A DNA stretch of 64,000 nucleotides from Verrucomicrobiota bacterium (GCA_016713365.1 JADJPG010000036.1:22918-86917), one strand, 5' to 3'. Positions 27,575 through 36,185 are shown, counted from the stretch's first letter. Translations and numbers: made by a program. Notes: generated by a model from the letters alone, not told the origin.

Positions 27575-27933
27575 AAGCTTGGTGCAGTTGTGCGGGGTTT
27601 TCCGCTCTCCTCACCCTTTAGCCGCGCCCATGCCATCGCGCTCAGACCGCCCCGATAGTGCGGGGGTACCTTTAATTCCCGGGATGAATCTCATTCATGC
27701 TTCCGGACCCAGACGCGCAAACGGTTGCTAATTGGCTCTCCGAGCAACATCACCCAGAACCTCTGCCCACGGCAAAATCATCGCGTCGTGACAGATCATG
27801 CGAACTCCCGCCAGCGCCACATTTCACGAAGTGATCTCTTTTGCGCAGAGGTCTCGGACCAGAGCGGCTAATTATCGACAGCCGGAGCGGAATTCGGCTG
27901 CCAGCCGCTTCTTCTCAACGCTCACCAAAGCAA
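27575..27933. other. 359-base non-coding stretch upstream of the nitrate operon
   Basis: No credible gene. This lies upstream of the nitrate operon (read leftward) and downstream of leuA (read leftward), so it should hold the operon promoter and perhaps a nitrate-responsive leader. I see a small perfect hairpin with a six-base loop at 27650-27665 (CCCCG stems) and a short palindrome ATGAAT/ATTCAT near 27690-27705. No clear sigma-54 (GG/GC) or sigma-70 pair stands out. Confidence 0.4.
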
Positions 27934-27968
27934 AACAACCAGCGGCCTTCGCAGGCACGCTGGTTGTT
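27934..27968 (-). terminator. Terminator after leuA
   Basis: On the minus strand just after the leuA stop, an 11-bp perfect stem (AACAACCAGCG at 27934-27944 with CGCTGGTTGTT at 27958-27968; 13-base loop) runs into TTGTTTTGC. It fits an intrinsic terminator with a short U-tract, 24 bases past the stop codon. Confidence 0.75.
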
Positions 27969-27991
27969 GATTACAATTTTAACTCCGACCG

Positions 27992-29554
27992 TTACGGCTT
28001 CGTGCCCTTCGGCGCACGCGGCTGGCAGTGGCCCAGGAAACGGTTCACTGCGCTCAAATAAGCACGAGCGCTGGCCTCGATGACGTCCGTACTCGCGCCT
28101 TTGCCAGTCACAAGTTCGCCGTCGCCGAAGTCCACCTTCACCGTCACTTCACCGAGCGCGTCCTTGCCTTCGCTCACGGCGCGGAGCTGATAATCCATGA
28201 GCTTGCCGCGCGTCTTCATGATGCGGTCCATCGCCTTCAACGCCGCGTCCACCGGACCGTCGCCGATGCTCGCATCCTGCTGAAGCCCGCCGTCCTTCTT
28301 CGCGGAATGCTTCAAGCGCACCGTCGCCGTCGGGACCGTCTGGTTGCCGCTGCTGACGCTGAGATAATCGAGCGACCACGTTTCCGGCACCTCGGCAATC
28401 TGCCCTTCCACGAGCGCGGAGAGGTCGTCGTCATAGACGAACTTCTTCTTGTCCCCGATTTCCTTGAAGCGCGCGAAGATCGACGCCACGTCGTCATCCG
28501 TCATCTTGAAGCCGAGATGTTTCAAGCGCGCCGCCACCGCCGCGCGCCCGCTGTGCTTGGTGAGCGGCAATTCCGTGAGCCCCCAGCCGACATCGCTCGG
28601 GTCCATGATCTCGTAGGTCTCGCGCTTCTTGAGAATGCCGTCCTGATGAATGCCGCTGCCGTGCGCGAAGGCGTTCGCACCGACGATGGCCTTGTTGCGC
28701 GGCACCGGGAAGCTGCACATGCGCGAGACGAGGCGGGAGGTCTTCACGATTTCGCGATGTTTGATGCCGGTGTGAAGGCCCTTGAACATGTCGTTGCGCG
28801 TGCGGATCGCCATCGCGAATTCTTCGAGCGCCGTGTTGCCCGCGCGTTCGCCGATGCCGTTGATCGTGCCTTCAACCTGACGCGCCCCGCCCTGAACCGC
28901 GGCGAGGGAGTTCGCGACGGCGAGACCGAGGTCATCGTGGCAATGCGCGCTGAAGATCACGTTCTTCGCGCCCTTCGCGTTGGCGAGAATGTGGCGGAAC
29001 ATCCGGTCGTATTCGATCGGCGTCGCGTAACCCGTCGTGTCCGGCATGTTGATGGTGGTCGCGCCAGCTTCGATCGCCGCCTCGACGACCTTCACGAGGA
29101 AGTCGAGTTCCGTGCGCGACGCGTCTTCGGGCGAGAACTCCACGTCCTTCACGAACGCCTTCGCGCGCTTCACACCTTCGATGGCGAGGCGGATGATTTC
29201 GTTCTGCGCCTTGCCGAGCTTGAACTCGCGATGGAGCTTCGACGTGCCGAGGAAGACATGGATGCGGCCCTTCTTCCCGGCCGGCTTGACGGCGTTGCCG
29301 GCGGCTTCGATGTCCTTCGGCACGCAACGCGCGAGGCCGCAGATGATAGGACCCTTCACTTCACGGGCGATCTCCTGCACGGACGCGAAGTCGCCTTCGC
29401 TCGCCACCGGGAAGCCGGCCTCGATGACATCGACGCCGAGGCGGGCGAGCTGGCGGGCGACCTCCAGCTTTTCGCGCGGCGTCATGGCGGCGCCGGGGCA
29501 TTGCTCGCCGTCGCGGAGCGTGGTGTCGAAGATGATGATGCGGTCGTTTTTCAT
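27992..29554 (-). CDS. leuA: 2-isopropylmalate synthase
   Basis: This 520-residue enzyme condenses acetyl-CoA with 2-ketoisovalerate, the first step of leucine synthesis. The catalytic HMGL-like barrel begins IIFDTTLRDGEQCPGAAMT; the metal site includes that Asp, and the two His of FSAHCHDDLGLAVANSL. GTINGIGERAGNTALEEFAM is a second conserved block. The C-terminal LeuA regulatory domain (about 385-520) is present, giving the full length of the LeuA type-1 family and the usual site for leucine feedback. The ATG at 29554 follows a transcription-attenuation leader (29608-29728). It is monocistronic between that leader and the terminator at 27934; leuB, leuC and leuD are not in this window. Confidence 0.95.
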   Translation of the reverse strand: MKNDRIIIFDTTLRDGEQCPGAAMTPREKLEVARQLARLGVDVIEAGFPVASEGDFASVQEIAREVKGPIICGLARCVPKDIEAAGNAVKPAGKKGRIHVFLGTSKLHREFKLGKAQNEIIRLAIEGVKRAKAFVKDVEFSPEDASRTELDFLVKVVEAAIEAGATTINMPDTTGYATPIEYDRMFRHILANAKGAKNVIFSAHCHDDLGLAVANSLAAVQGGARQVEGTINGIGERAGNTALEEFAMAIRTRNDMFKGLHTGIKHREIVKTSRLVSRMCSFPVPRNKAIVGANAFAHGSGIHQDGILKKRETYEIMDPSDVGWGLTELPLTKHSGRAAVAARLKHLGFKMTDDDVASIFARFKEIGDKKKFVYDDDLSALVEGQIAEVPETWSLDYLSVSSGNQTVPTATVRLKHSAKKDGGLQQDASIGDGPVDAALKAMDRIMKTRGKLMDYQLRAVSEGKDALGEVTVKVDFGDGELVTGKGASTDVIEASARAYLSAVNRFLGHCQPRAPKGTKP

Positions 29555-29607
29555 GTTTCTTTCTATGTTGAGGCGGCGCGGCTCACGTTCATCCCGTTGA
29601 AAAACAA

Positions 29608-29639
29608 AAACCCCACCGCCGGTTTTGGCAGTGGGGTTT
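29608..29639 (-). terminator. Attenuator terminator in front of leuA
   Basis: Minus-strand hairpin with stem AAACCCCAC/GTGGGGTTT (29631-29639 with 29608-29616), extended inside by GCC/GGC, followed by TTTTTGTTTTTC. It lies 18 bases after the stop of the Leu-rich leader reading frame and 53 bases before the leuA ATG, the position expected for a transcription attenuator. An upstream 7-bp hairpin (29673-29692; GCGCTGC/GCAGCGC) covers the second Leu run and would be opened or blocked by the ribosome. This is inferred from the layout; a competing anti-terminator fold was not computed. Confidence 0.85.
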
Positions 29640-29656
29640 GAACTTTCAAAGTCTCG

Positions 29657-29728
29657 TCAACACCCGACCGCCGCGCTGCGCAGAAGCAGCGCGTTGCTAA
29701 GCAGCAGAGTGTTGATGTTCAAATTCAC
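29657..29728 (-). CDS. leuL: Leucine leader peptide
   Basis: A 23-codon reading frame from GTG 29728 to TGA 29657 on the minus strand. The decoded peptide contains N-T-L-L-L-S-N-A-L-L-L-R with Leu codons CTG CTG CTT and CTG CTT CTG: seven leucines in 23 residues, in two triplet runs. It ends 18 bases before a strong terminator that precedes leuA. This is the classic design in which ribosome stalling at Leu codons under low charged tRNA-Leu prevents terminator formation. It is a regulatory peptide, not expected to have another function. No clear Shine-Dalgarno sequence precedes GTG. The symbol is by analogy with enterobacterial leuL; no sequence homology to that is claimed. Confidence 0.82.
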   Translation of the reverse strand: MNLNINTLLLSNALLLRSAAVGC

Positions 29729-29735
29729 GCGGCGG

Positions 29736-29764
29736 AACTTAGGCGCGAACCGAACGACGGTCAA
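29736..29764 (-). promoter_or_regulatory. Tentative leuA promoter
   Basis: On the minus strand TTGACC (29759-29764) and TAAGTT (29736-29741) are separated by exactly 17 bases; the -35 matches 5 of 6 and the -10 only 3 of 6. If used, transcription would start at or within a few bases of the leader GTG (29728), making the leader message nearly leaderless. This would fit the lack of a ribosome-binding site but is uncertain; another AT-rich GATAAC lies further upstream. Confidence 0.35.
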
Positions 29765-29837
29765 TTTCATTTTTCTGTTATCGGCCCCAAACGCGCGGAC
29801 TCGACAGGGAATTTCAAGAACCCTACCGTCGCCCGCG

Positions 29838-30203
29838 ATGAAGGAATCCGCCGACCCCGCCTCTGTCGTGCAACGCCAGCTCGATGCCTACAACGCGCGC
29901 GATGTGGAGGGCATCCTCGCCACCTACGCGGCGGATGCGCAGCAGTTCGAATTTCCCGACAAACTCCTCGCCACCGGCACCGCGCAGCTCCGCGAACGGT
30001 TCGCCGCGCGCTTCCAGGAACCGAACCTCCACGCGCAACTGCTGCACCGCTCGGTGCTGGGGAACAAGGTCATCGACCACGAGGAAGTGACACGCACGTT
30101 CCCCGAAGGCCCCGGCAAGATTCAGCTCCTCGCCATCTACGAAGTGCAGGATGGGAAGATAGGGAAGGCGTGGTTCTTGAGCGGGATGAAGACGGTCGAT
30201 TGA
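29838..30203 (+). CDS. SnoaL-like / NTF2-fold protein
   Basis: This encodes 121 residues from ATG 29838. The pattern VQRQLDAYNARDVEGILATY, a central DKLLATGTAQLRERFAARF and the C-terminal strand pair around LLAIYEVQDGKIGKAWFL match the NTF2-like superfamily, including SnoaL-like and steroid-isomerase-like members. The fold forms a hydrophobic cone; no catalytic pair can be assigned. It is transcribed away from leuA and followed after six bases by a small lipoprotein-like gene. Confidence 0.75.
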   Translation: MKESADPASVVQRQLDAYNARDVEGILATYAADAQQFEFPDKLLATGTAQLRERFAARFQEPNLHAQLLHRSVLGNKVIDHEEVTRTFPEGPGKIQLLAIYEVQDGKIGKAWFLSGMKTVD

Positions 30204-30209
30204 AAACCC

Positions 30210-30623
30210 ATGAAAGCCACGAACAAGCTCTTACTCCCTGCTGTATCAGCCTCCATGATTTTGGCCGGTAGCGGTTGCGACTTCTGGAGCAATCCATTGC
30301 CACCACCCGCGCAACTGATCCAAAATGCCGGAGGGCTGGTGACCTTTTCCAACGAGACGACCAAGGCATTTGTTTATTTCTCGACGAATGATTCTGATAC
30401 TGTGTCACGACTCCACAAAACAAACTTTCCAGCCTTGTTTTCCTTCGCCAACTCCATCGTGTGCGAACGATCGATTTCTGGAACACCACGCTTGCTGAAG
30501 CTCCGATACGGTTCGCACAGCAACACCAAGTTTATCTACGTGTGCGCACCAGGAACGACCGTGGAAGAGTTTCGTAAAACCAATTGGGTGGAGATTTCAT
30601 CGACCATTTTTACGACGAAGTAG
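30210..30623 (+). CDS. Small predicted lipoprotein, unknown
   Basis: This 137-residue protein has a signal segment LLLPAVSASMILAGSGC ending in a cysteine (C23) that resembles a lipobox with weak consensus (G-S-G-C). The mature part has no recognised domain. The frame begins 6 bases after the SnoaL-like gene, so the two may share a transcript. Codon use is more AT-rich than neighbours (for example aatgattctgatactgtg), which may mean later acquisition. No homologue is recognised. Confidence 0.6.
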   Translation: MKATNKLLLPAVSASMILAGSGCDFWSNPLPPPAQLIQNAGGLVTFSNETTKAFVYFSTNDSDTVSRLHKTNFPALFSFANSIVCERSISGTPRLLKLRYGSHSNTKFIYVCAPGTTVEEFRKTNWVEISSTIFTTK

Positions 30624-30677
30624 GATTCTGGAAACTTCCCTTTTGACTCCCGGCGGCTCTTGCACAGAATCCGCCGC

Positions 30678-32419
30678 ATGAACCTCGCTGCCTGCTCTCG
30701 CGTCGCCGTCTTTCTTTGCACTGCCCTCCTCCTCGCGCCTTCGGTGCGCGCGGCGGACGATTATGTCCCCGGTCCCGACTCCAAGCCGCAGGAGGGCGTG
30801 CCGAAGGGCGAGGTCATCAAGGGCAGTTACACCTCGGGAGAGAAGTCGGTTTTCCCCGGCGGGTATCGCGATTACACGCTCTACATTCCCCAGCAACTCG
30901 ATCGCTCGAAGGCCGCGCCGTTCATGGTGCTGCAGGACAACGGCGGTTACAGCGCGCCCGTCGCGTTCGACAACCTGATTCACAAGAAGGAGATCCCCGC
31001 GCTCATCGGCATCTTCATCGGGCACAGCCGCGTGAAGGCGCTCAACACGAACGCGCTCGACCGCTTCAATCGCAGCTACGAATACGACGGGCTGGGCGGG
31101 GAATACGCGCGGTTTCTCATCGATGAGTTCTTCCCGATGATTGAGGCCAAGCACGGCATAAAGCTCTCGACGAACGCGGTGGACGGGTCCATCGGCGGCG
31201 CGAGCAGCGGTGCGATCTGCGCCTTCACCGCGGCGTGGGAGCGGCCCGATCGCTTCAGCCGCGTGTTCAGCAGCATCGGCACCTACGTGGGTTTGCGCGG
31301 CGGCGATGAGTATCGCGTGCTGCTGCGCAAGATGGAGCCGAAGCCGTTCCGCATTTTTCTCCAGGACGGCTCGGGCGACTTAAACATCTATGGCGGCGAT
31401 TGGTGGATGGCGAACCAGGAGATGCAACGCGCGCTCGAATGGGCCGGCTACGACGTGAAGCACGTGTGGGGCGACGGCGCGCACAACGGCAAGCACGCCA
31501 CCGCAGTCTTCCCCGACGCGCTGCGCTGGCTGTGGCGCGATTATCCGGCACCCATCAAGGCGAATCCCACGGCAAGTCGAAGGTGCAGACGACTTCCATT
31601 GTCGATGGTGAGTGGGAGGTGGTGAGCAGCGGGCACAAGTTCACCGAAGGTCCGGCCGTTAATGCGAAGGGCGAGCTCTTCTTCACGGACATCCCGAACA
31701 GCCGCATCCACAAGGTCAATCTCGATGGCAAGGTGAGCATCTTCGCAGAGGACACGGGCAACGCGAACGGGTTGAAGTTCGGCCCGGACGGACGGCTCTA
31801 CGCGTGCGCGAACGGCAAGAAGCAAATCGTGGCCTACGACGAATCCGGCAAGGCGAGCGTCGTGGCCGAGGGACTCGAATCGAACGATCTCACGATCACG
31901 CAGGACGGAAAGATTTACGTCACGGACCCGAACAACAAACAGGTGTGGTTCATCGCGAAGGATGGTTCAAAGAAGGTCGTGGATAAGGGACTGAACTTCC
32001 CGAATGGCGTCTGTCTCTCACCCGATCAGAGCCTGCTCTACGTGTGCGACACGCGCGGGCAGTTCGTCTTCAGCTACCAGATCGCGCCCGACGGCACGCT
32101 CGCCTACAAGCAGCGTTACCATCATCTACACCTCGTCGATGGCTCAATGCAATCCGGCGCGGACGGCATGGAAGTGGACACCGAGGGGCGGCTCTACGTG
32201 ACGACGGAGATGGGCCTCCAATTCTGCGATCAGGCGGGCCGTGTGAACGGCATTCTTGCGAAGCCGCAGAGCGCATGGCTCTCGAACGTGGCGTTCGGCG
32301 GGCCGGACTTGAAGACGCTCTACGTAACGTGCGGTGACAAGGTTTACAAACGCGCCGCGAAGGTTAAAGGCGTGCTGACCTTCAACGCGCCGATCAAGCC
32401 GCAGGCGCCGAGGTTGTAA
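30678..32419 (+). pseudogene. Esterase / SMP-30-gluconolactonase fusion, one frameshift at the domain junction
   Basis: ATG 30678 starts a signal peptide (LAACSRVAVFLCTALLLAPS). Residues about 30-295 form a Fes-type esterase: Ser nucleophile in SIGGASSGAICAF, acid and His in DGAHNGKHAT. After RWLWRDYPAPIKAN the frame shifts at about 31564-31578 (one base missing) into a SMP-30/gluconolactonase propeller: KFTEGPAVNAKGELFFTD, NANGLKFGPDGRLYACANG, NGVCLSPDQSLLYVCDT and SGADGMEVDTEGRLYVTT. Both parts are complete, and this fusion exists in planctomycetes and verrucomicrobia to my knowledge, so the break looks like a sequencing deletion. If real, the esterase would end after about 27 unrelated residues and the lactonase would be lost. 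Likely role: periplasmic ester and lactone hydrolysis of sugar derivatives. Confidence 0.8.
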
Positions 32420-32430
32420 GACACGAATTT

Positions 32431-32466
32431 CACCAATTGGCACGAAATGGAAATCCCCAATTGGTG
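32431..32466. repeat. Inverted repeat in a convergent gap
   Basis: CACCAATTGG (32431-32440) and CCAATTGGTG (32457-32466) form a perfect 10-bp stem with a 16-base loop, between the stop codons of the SMP-30 fusion and the helicase. It could serve as a bidirectional transcription barrier. The flanking CACGAATTTCACC text is similar to low-copy repeats often seen in intergenic regions of this phylum. Confidence 0.5.
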
Positions 32467-32482
32467 ATCATTTGTGGTTGAA

Positions 32483-35110
32483 TCAATGCCGGCGGAAGGT
32501 CAGTCGATGCTCGATGCGTTTCGTCTGCGTATAGTCGAGCGGCGGGAGCTCGGTCAGCGTCGGTGATTCCGTTTCGTTCAGGATTCCCTTCGCCATCGCT
32601 TGCAGTGCCGTCCAGCGAGGCCAGTCGAGCGACGGCGCCTTGCCAATCTGCCGCAGCAGGCTGCGCCACTCGATGATGACGCGATCGATGTCGCCGGCCC
32701 CGAGGAACTCTGTCACCCAGCGCGTCTTGTTCAGCGGATTCTTGTGAACGCTCGACACGATCTGCTCGGCACCACTGCCGTAGCGCGGCGGCACACCGTT
32801 CTCCAGATAACCGGGAATCGTTTGCAGGCCGAAGAGCTGATGACACGCGATCGGCAGGCGACCCGCGTAACGATTCTCCTCGCCGCAGAAGCGGAAGCCC
32901 GCGTCGAGATTGGCGAGATCGTAAATCAACTCGTCCAGCGGATAACCTTTGTCTTCCAGGGCCGCACCGATCGCGAGCCCATCCTCCTGTTGGAAGAAAC
33001 TGACGATGCGCCCGCGCAACGTCGGCACACCGCCGGCGTCCACCAAGCCGAGACGCCGCCAGAGCGACGCCACACCGGTCGTTGCCGGCAGATTTCGACA
33101 CGTTCCCGCGAGCGGACATCCTTTGCATTCGTGCGGGAAGACCTCGCGCTCGATGGGCTTGTGAAGCGCAACACCATGCGCATCCACGGGCACCTTCATC
33201 GGCAGGTCCGCAATGCTGACCAGCGCCTGAAGCCGGTGTTCGTTGCGCATGAACCGCAAGACCGGAGTCTTCTGCTCGGCGAACTTCTGCTCGACGACCG
33301 GAACCAACTTTTCGTTCCAGATCGAGAGTGTGGTCTGGCGTCCGCTCCAGTTCGTGAGACGGCGCAGCCATTTCGCGAGCACCACCAGGTCGTTGTTCAG
33401 CACATCGGCCACCGTGAGCAACCGCCCGTACGTCTTCACGCCGTTCTCATCACTGATGAGTTCGATGGTGCCGTGACCGACTTTCTCCAGCGCGGCGGGA
33501 ACGCTGAGCGCGGGGAGCAGGTGAATGATCGACGGAACGCTAGCCCCCGGCTCGGCGTGTTGCTCGTCTCCTTCCAGCGGCCGGGTCGGAGACCGGCGCT
33601 CCGTATCCAAGTCAGCATGCCGGTCCTGCAGCTTCAGCAGATCGATCGCGGCCTCGGGCGGACGTTCCATCACCATCACGTTGCGCACTGTTTTCTCCAC
33701 CCACGCCGGCATGCGCTCCCATTCGCCACGGCTGTTGAGAATCTCCCGGATGCGTTTGCGCACGAACCGCGCGCGTTCTGAATCCGTCTTCAGCCCGCAC
33801 GGCGTGTTTGGGTTCTTCAGCGATTCCTCCACGCCGAGGAAGATCGGCTTCGTCGTGAAGAGCCGTTGCTGAATCTTCACCGCTTCCGTGAATGGATCCC
33901 TCCCCTGCTCCGCGGCCGCGCTCATAATGCCGAGCAACGCACTCCAGTCCACCAGCCCGCTCCGGCTCAGATGCGCCGGATGCCCTTCGTGCAGACGCAC
34001 GCCATCCGGACCCACCAGCACGAAACCGATCTCGTCGATGCCACGGCGTCCGGCGCGACCGAACATCTGCAAGATCTCATCCGGCCGCAGCGGCTGCTCG
34101 ATGTTCTCGCGCCGGTAGGTCGCGGCAGCGAGCGAGACACTGCGCAGGCTGAAGTTGATCCCCGCAGCAAGACCCATCGTCGCCACAACGGCGCGGAGTT
34201 GGCCGGCTTTGGCGAGAGGTTCGATGACACCGGCGCGCGCGGCGTAGCTCAAACCGCTGTGATGATACGCGATGCGGCTCTTCAGCATCTTCGCGAGATG
34301 TTCGCCGACGAGCTGCTTCTGTTCGAGCGAGAGCGTGAGTGGATTGGGATTCGGCAGATGCCGCGCGAGTTCGGCGGCAAGCGATTCAGCGCCCTGCCGG
34401 CGCGGCGCAAAAATCAAGATCGGTCCGAGGTTCTCCGCGAGCGCCTTCGCCACCAAGCGCGGCCAGTAGCCTTTGATCTCGGACGGAATGTGGTAGCTGA
34501 GATTGTTCCCGTGAACTTCCTCCAGCGGCACGGGACGTTCCTCGTGCCGGATTAACACCGCGTTGCGGCCGAGACGCGTGAACCACTTCACGATGTCGTT
34601 GGGATTCGAAACGCTGCCGCTGAGAAGGAGCAACTGCGTCTGCGGCGGCGCGAGCGCCATGGCCAGCTCGTAGTTCAATCCGCGATCCGGATCACCGATC
34701 ATCTGATACTCGTCCACGACGAGCAGCACCGGGCCATCGCCTTTGATGAGCCGGCTTTTCTGGGTCTCCAGCGTGGCAACGATGATGGGCGCGTCGAGGT
34801 TCTCAGCGAGATCGCCGGTGGCGATGCCGACATCCCAACCGCGCGCGCGCCATTCGGCGAGCTTGTCGTTCGCCAGTGCGCGGGTCGGCACGGTGTAGAT
34901 GGCTTGTCCTCGATTCTTTCCGCCGTTGGACCACAGCTCGAAGATGAGCGTCTTGCCGGAACCTGTGGGAGCCTGCACGACGACGTCCTTGCCTTCGCGC
35001 AGCGCGGTGACGGCCTGCTGTTGCCAAAGGTCGGGCACCGAGACGTGCTGGCTGAAGGAGGCTTTTTCGAGTTGGTCACCAAGACTCTGCACGCGCGAAA
35101 CGTAGCGCAC
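32483..35110 (-). CDS. Ski2-like DEAD/DEAH-box helicase with a C-terminal cysteine cluster
   Basis: This 875-residue protein has Walker A QAPTGSGKT (about 46-54), motif Ia TVPTRALANDKL, DEYQ in motif II (VLLVVDEYQMIGD), motif III LSGS, and C-terminal RecA motifs IAYHHSGL, VVATMGLAAGINF, and QMFGRAGRRG. This matches the Ski2-like superfamily (HelY/Hel308 type). After the helicase core a long region of unrecognised sequence ends with C662-K-G-C665-P-L-A-G-T-C671, a C-x2-C-x5-C cluster that could bind zinc or an iron-sulfur cluster; a further Cys occurs in FRFCGEEN. The DEYQ variant differs from the DEVH/DEIH usual in Ski2. Role: RNA or DNA unwinding, target unknown. It is flanked on both sides by SMP-30 genes facing in from left and away to the right. 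Confidence 0.85.
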   Translation of the reverse strand: MRYVSRVQSLGDQLEKASFSQHVSVPDLWQQQAVTALREGKDVVVQAPTGSGKTLIFELWSNGGKNRGQAIYTVPTRALANDKLAEWRARGWDVGIATGDLAENLDAPIIVATLETQKSRLIKGDGPVLLVVDEYQMIGDPDRGLNYELAMALAPPQTQLLLLSGSVSNPNDIVKWFTRLGRNAVLIRHEERPVPLEEVHGNNLSYHIPSEIKGYWPRLVAKALAENLGPILIFAPRRQGAESLAAELARHLPNPNPLTLSLEQKQLVGEHLAKMLKSRIAYHHSGLSYAARAGVIEPLAKAGQLRAVVATMGLAAGINFSLRSVSLAAATYRRENIEQPLRPDEILQMFGRAGRRGIDEIGFVLVGPDGVRLHEGHPAHLSRSGLVDWSALLGIMSAAAEQGRDPFTEAVKIQQRLFTTKPIFLGVEESLKNPNTPCGLKTDSERARFVRKRIREILNSRGEWERMPAWVEKTVRNVMVMERPPEAAIDLLKLQDRHADLDTERRSPTRPLEGDEQHAEPGASVPSIIHLLPALSVPAALEKVGHGTIELISDENGVKTYGRLLTVADVLNNDLVVLAKWLRRLTNWSGRQTTLSIWNEKLVPVVEQKFAEQKTPVLRFMRNEHRLQALVSIADLPMKVPVDAHGVALHKPIEREVFPHECKGCPLAGTCRNLPATTGVASLWRRLGLVDAGGVPTLRGRIVSFFQQEDGLAIGAALEDKGYPLDELIYDLANLDAGFRFCGEENRYAGRLPIACHQLFGLQTIPGYLENGVPPRYGSGAEQIVSSVHKNPLNKTRWVTEFLGAGDIDRVIIEWRSLLRQIGKAPSLDWPRWTALQAMAKGILNETESPTLTELPPLDYTQTKRIEHRLTFRRH

Positions 35111-35196
35111 GAATCACGAGGGTGGAAATAGAAAGGCGATTTCGGCCGCGCGACTCCGGCTTTGACTACGGGAAAGGTTTCCACAATATCCGGCTT

Positions 35197-36138
35197 ATGA
35201 ATCCCATCCTCTCACGAACGTGCGCCGCTTTCGCCGGCTTGATGTTGTTCTCATCGCTCCCGGCAACCGGACAAAACCTGGGTGGCGACGATCTGCTGTC
35301 AAAGATTCTGATCGACCGCGAAGACTGGCAGCTGGTGGCCGAGGGTTTTGGTTTCACCGACGGTGCCTGCGCGGACGCTGAAGGGAATTTCTATTTCTTC
35401 GATCTTGGGAAGGGATCGGCCATCCAGAAAGTTTCGCCCGACGGCAAGATCTCGGACTTCATCAAGGACGCGCCGAAGTGCAGCGGCCTGAAGTTCGGTC
35501 CGGACGGCCGCCTTTACGCCTGCACGCAGGGACCAAAGAAGCAGCTCATCGCGATGGAAGTTCCGTCCGGCAAGATCACCGTCCTCGCCGATAACGCGCA
35601 ACCGAACGATCTCGTCGTCTCGCATCGCGGTTACGCTTACTACACGGACACCGGCAAAGGTCAGGTCATCATTGTCGACTCCAAAGGCAGCGTCCGCGTG
35701 GGCGCGAGCGGCATCAACGCTCCCAACGGCATCACGCTCTCGCCCGACCAGAACACTCTGGCCGTGTCGGAGTATCGCGGCACGAATGTCTGGACCTTTC
35801 GCGTCAGCCCTGATGGCAGTCTGGATTCCGGCACGCGCGCGATGACGCTTCGAACGCCCTTGAGCAAAGCGGACTCCGGCGGGGACGGTTCCACCACGGA
35901 TTCGGAAGGCCGCTTCTACGTGACGAGTCACTTGGGAATTCAGGTGTTCGATTCGACTGGCCGCATCGGAGGTATCATCGCGAAGCCGACGAGCAAGGGC
36001 TGCGTGAGCGTCGCCTTTGCCGGAGCCGGCCACGAATATCTCTACGCCTGCGCCTCGGACAAAATCTTCCGCCGGAAGACGAAGGCGAAAGGCGCGCTGT
36101 TTTTCCAGACTCCAGCGGCAAGCGCCCTGAAGAACTAG
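35197..36138 (+). CDS. SMP-30/gluconolactonase-like secreted lactonase
   Basis: This encodes 313 residues from ATG 35197 with signal peptide (AAFAGLMLFSSLPATG). The propeller shows SMP-30 blocks: GFGFTDGACADAEGNFYFFD, KCSGLKFGPDGRLYACTQG, NAPNGITLSPDQNTLAVSEY and GGDGSTTDSEGRFYVTSHLG. These match the corresponding blocks of the lactonase half of the fusion at 30678-32419, so the two are paralogues on either side of the helicase. It would hydrolyse a lactone (for example gluconolactone-like) in the periplasm. Metal ligand residues (Glu and Asp in the E/N-D pattern) are only partly evident. Confidence 0.85.
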   Translation: MNPILSRTCAAFAGLMLFSSLPATGQNLGGDDLLSKILIDREDWQLVAEGFGFTDGACADAEGNFYFFDLGKGSAIQKVSPDGKISDFIKDAPKCSGLKFGPDGRLYACTQGPKKQLIAMEVPSGKITVLADNAQPNDLVVSHRGYAYYTDTGKGQVIIVDSKGSVRVGASGINAPNGITLSPDQNTLAVSEYRGTNVWTFRVSPDGSLDSGTRAMTLRTPLSKADSGGDGSTTDSEGRFYVTSHLGIQVFDSTGRIGGIIAKPTSKGCVSVAFAGAGHEYLYACASDKIFRRKTKAKGALFFQTPAASALKN

Positions 36139-36158
36139 CATCTCCTGCGAAAGCAAAA

Positions 36159-36185
36159 GGGGCGCGGGCATTACGCCCGCGCCCC
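36159..36185. terminator. Bidirectional terminator between convergent genes
   Basis: An 11-bp perfect stem GGGGCGCGGGC/GCCCGCGCCCC (36159-36169 with 36175-36185; loop ATTAC) lies between the SMP-30 stop (36138) and the HYR-protein stop (36253). On the minus strand it is followed by TTTTGCTTT, a U-rich tail, so it best fits as terminator for the HYR gene and may also stop plus-strand transcripts. Confidence 0.8.

Noticed and set aside
27650..27665. Hexaloop hairpin upstream of the nitrate operon as a NasT/ANTAR target
   Set aside because: Read on the operon strand the loop is CACTAT, without the A1/G4 pattern expected, and no second hexaloop or terminator follows.
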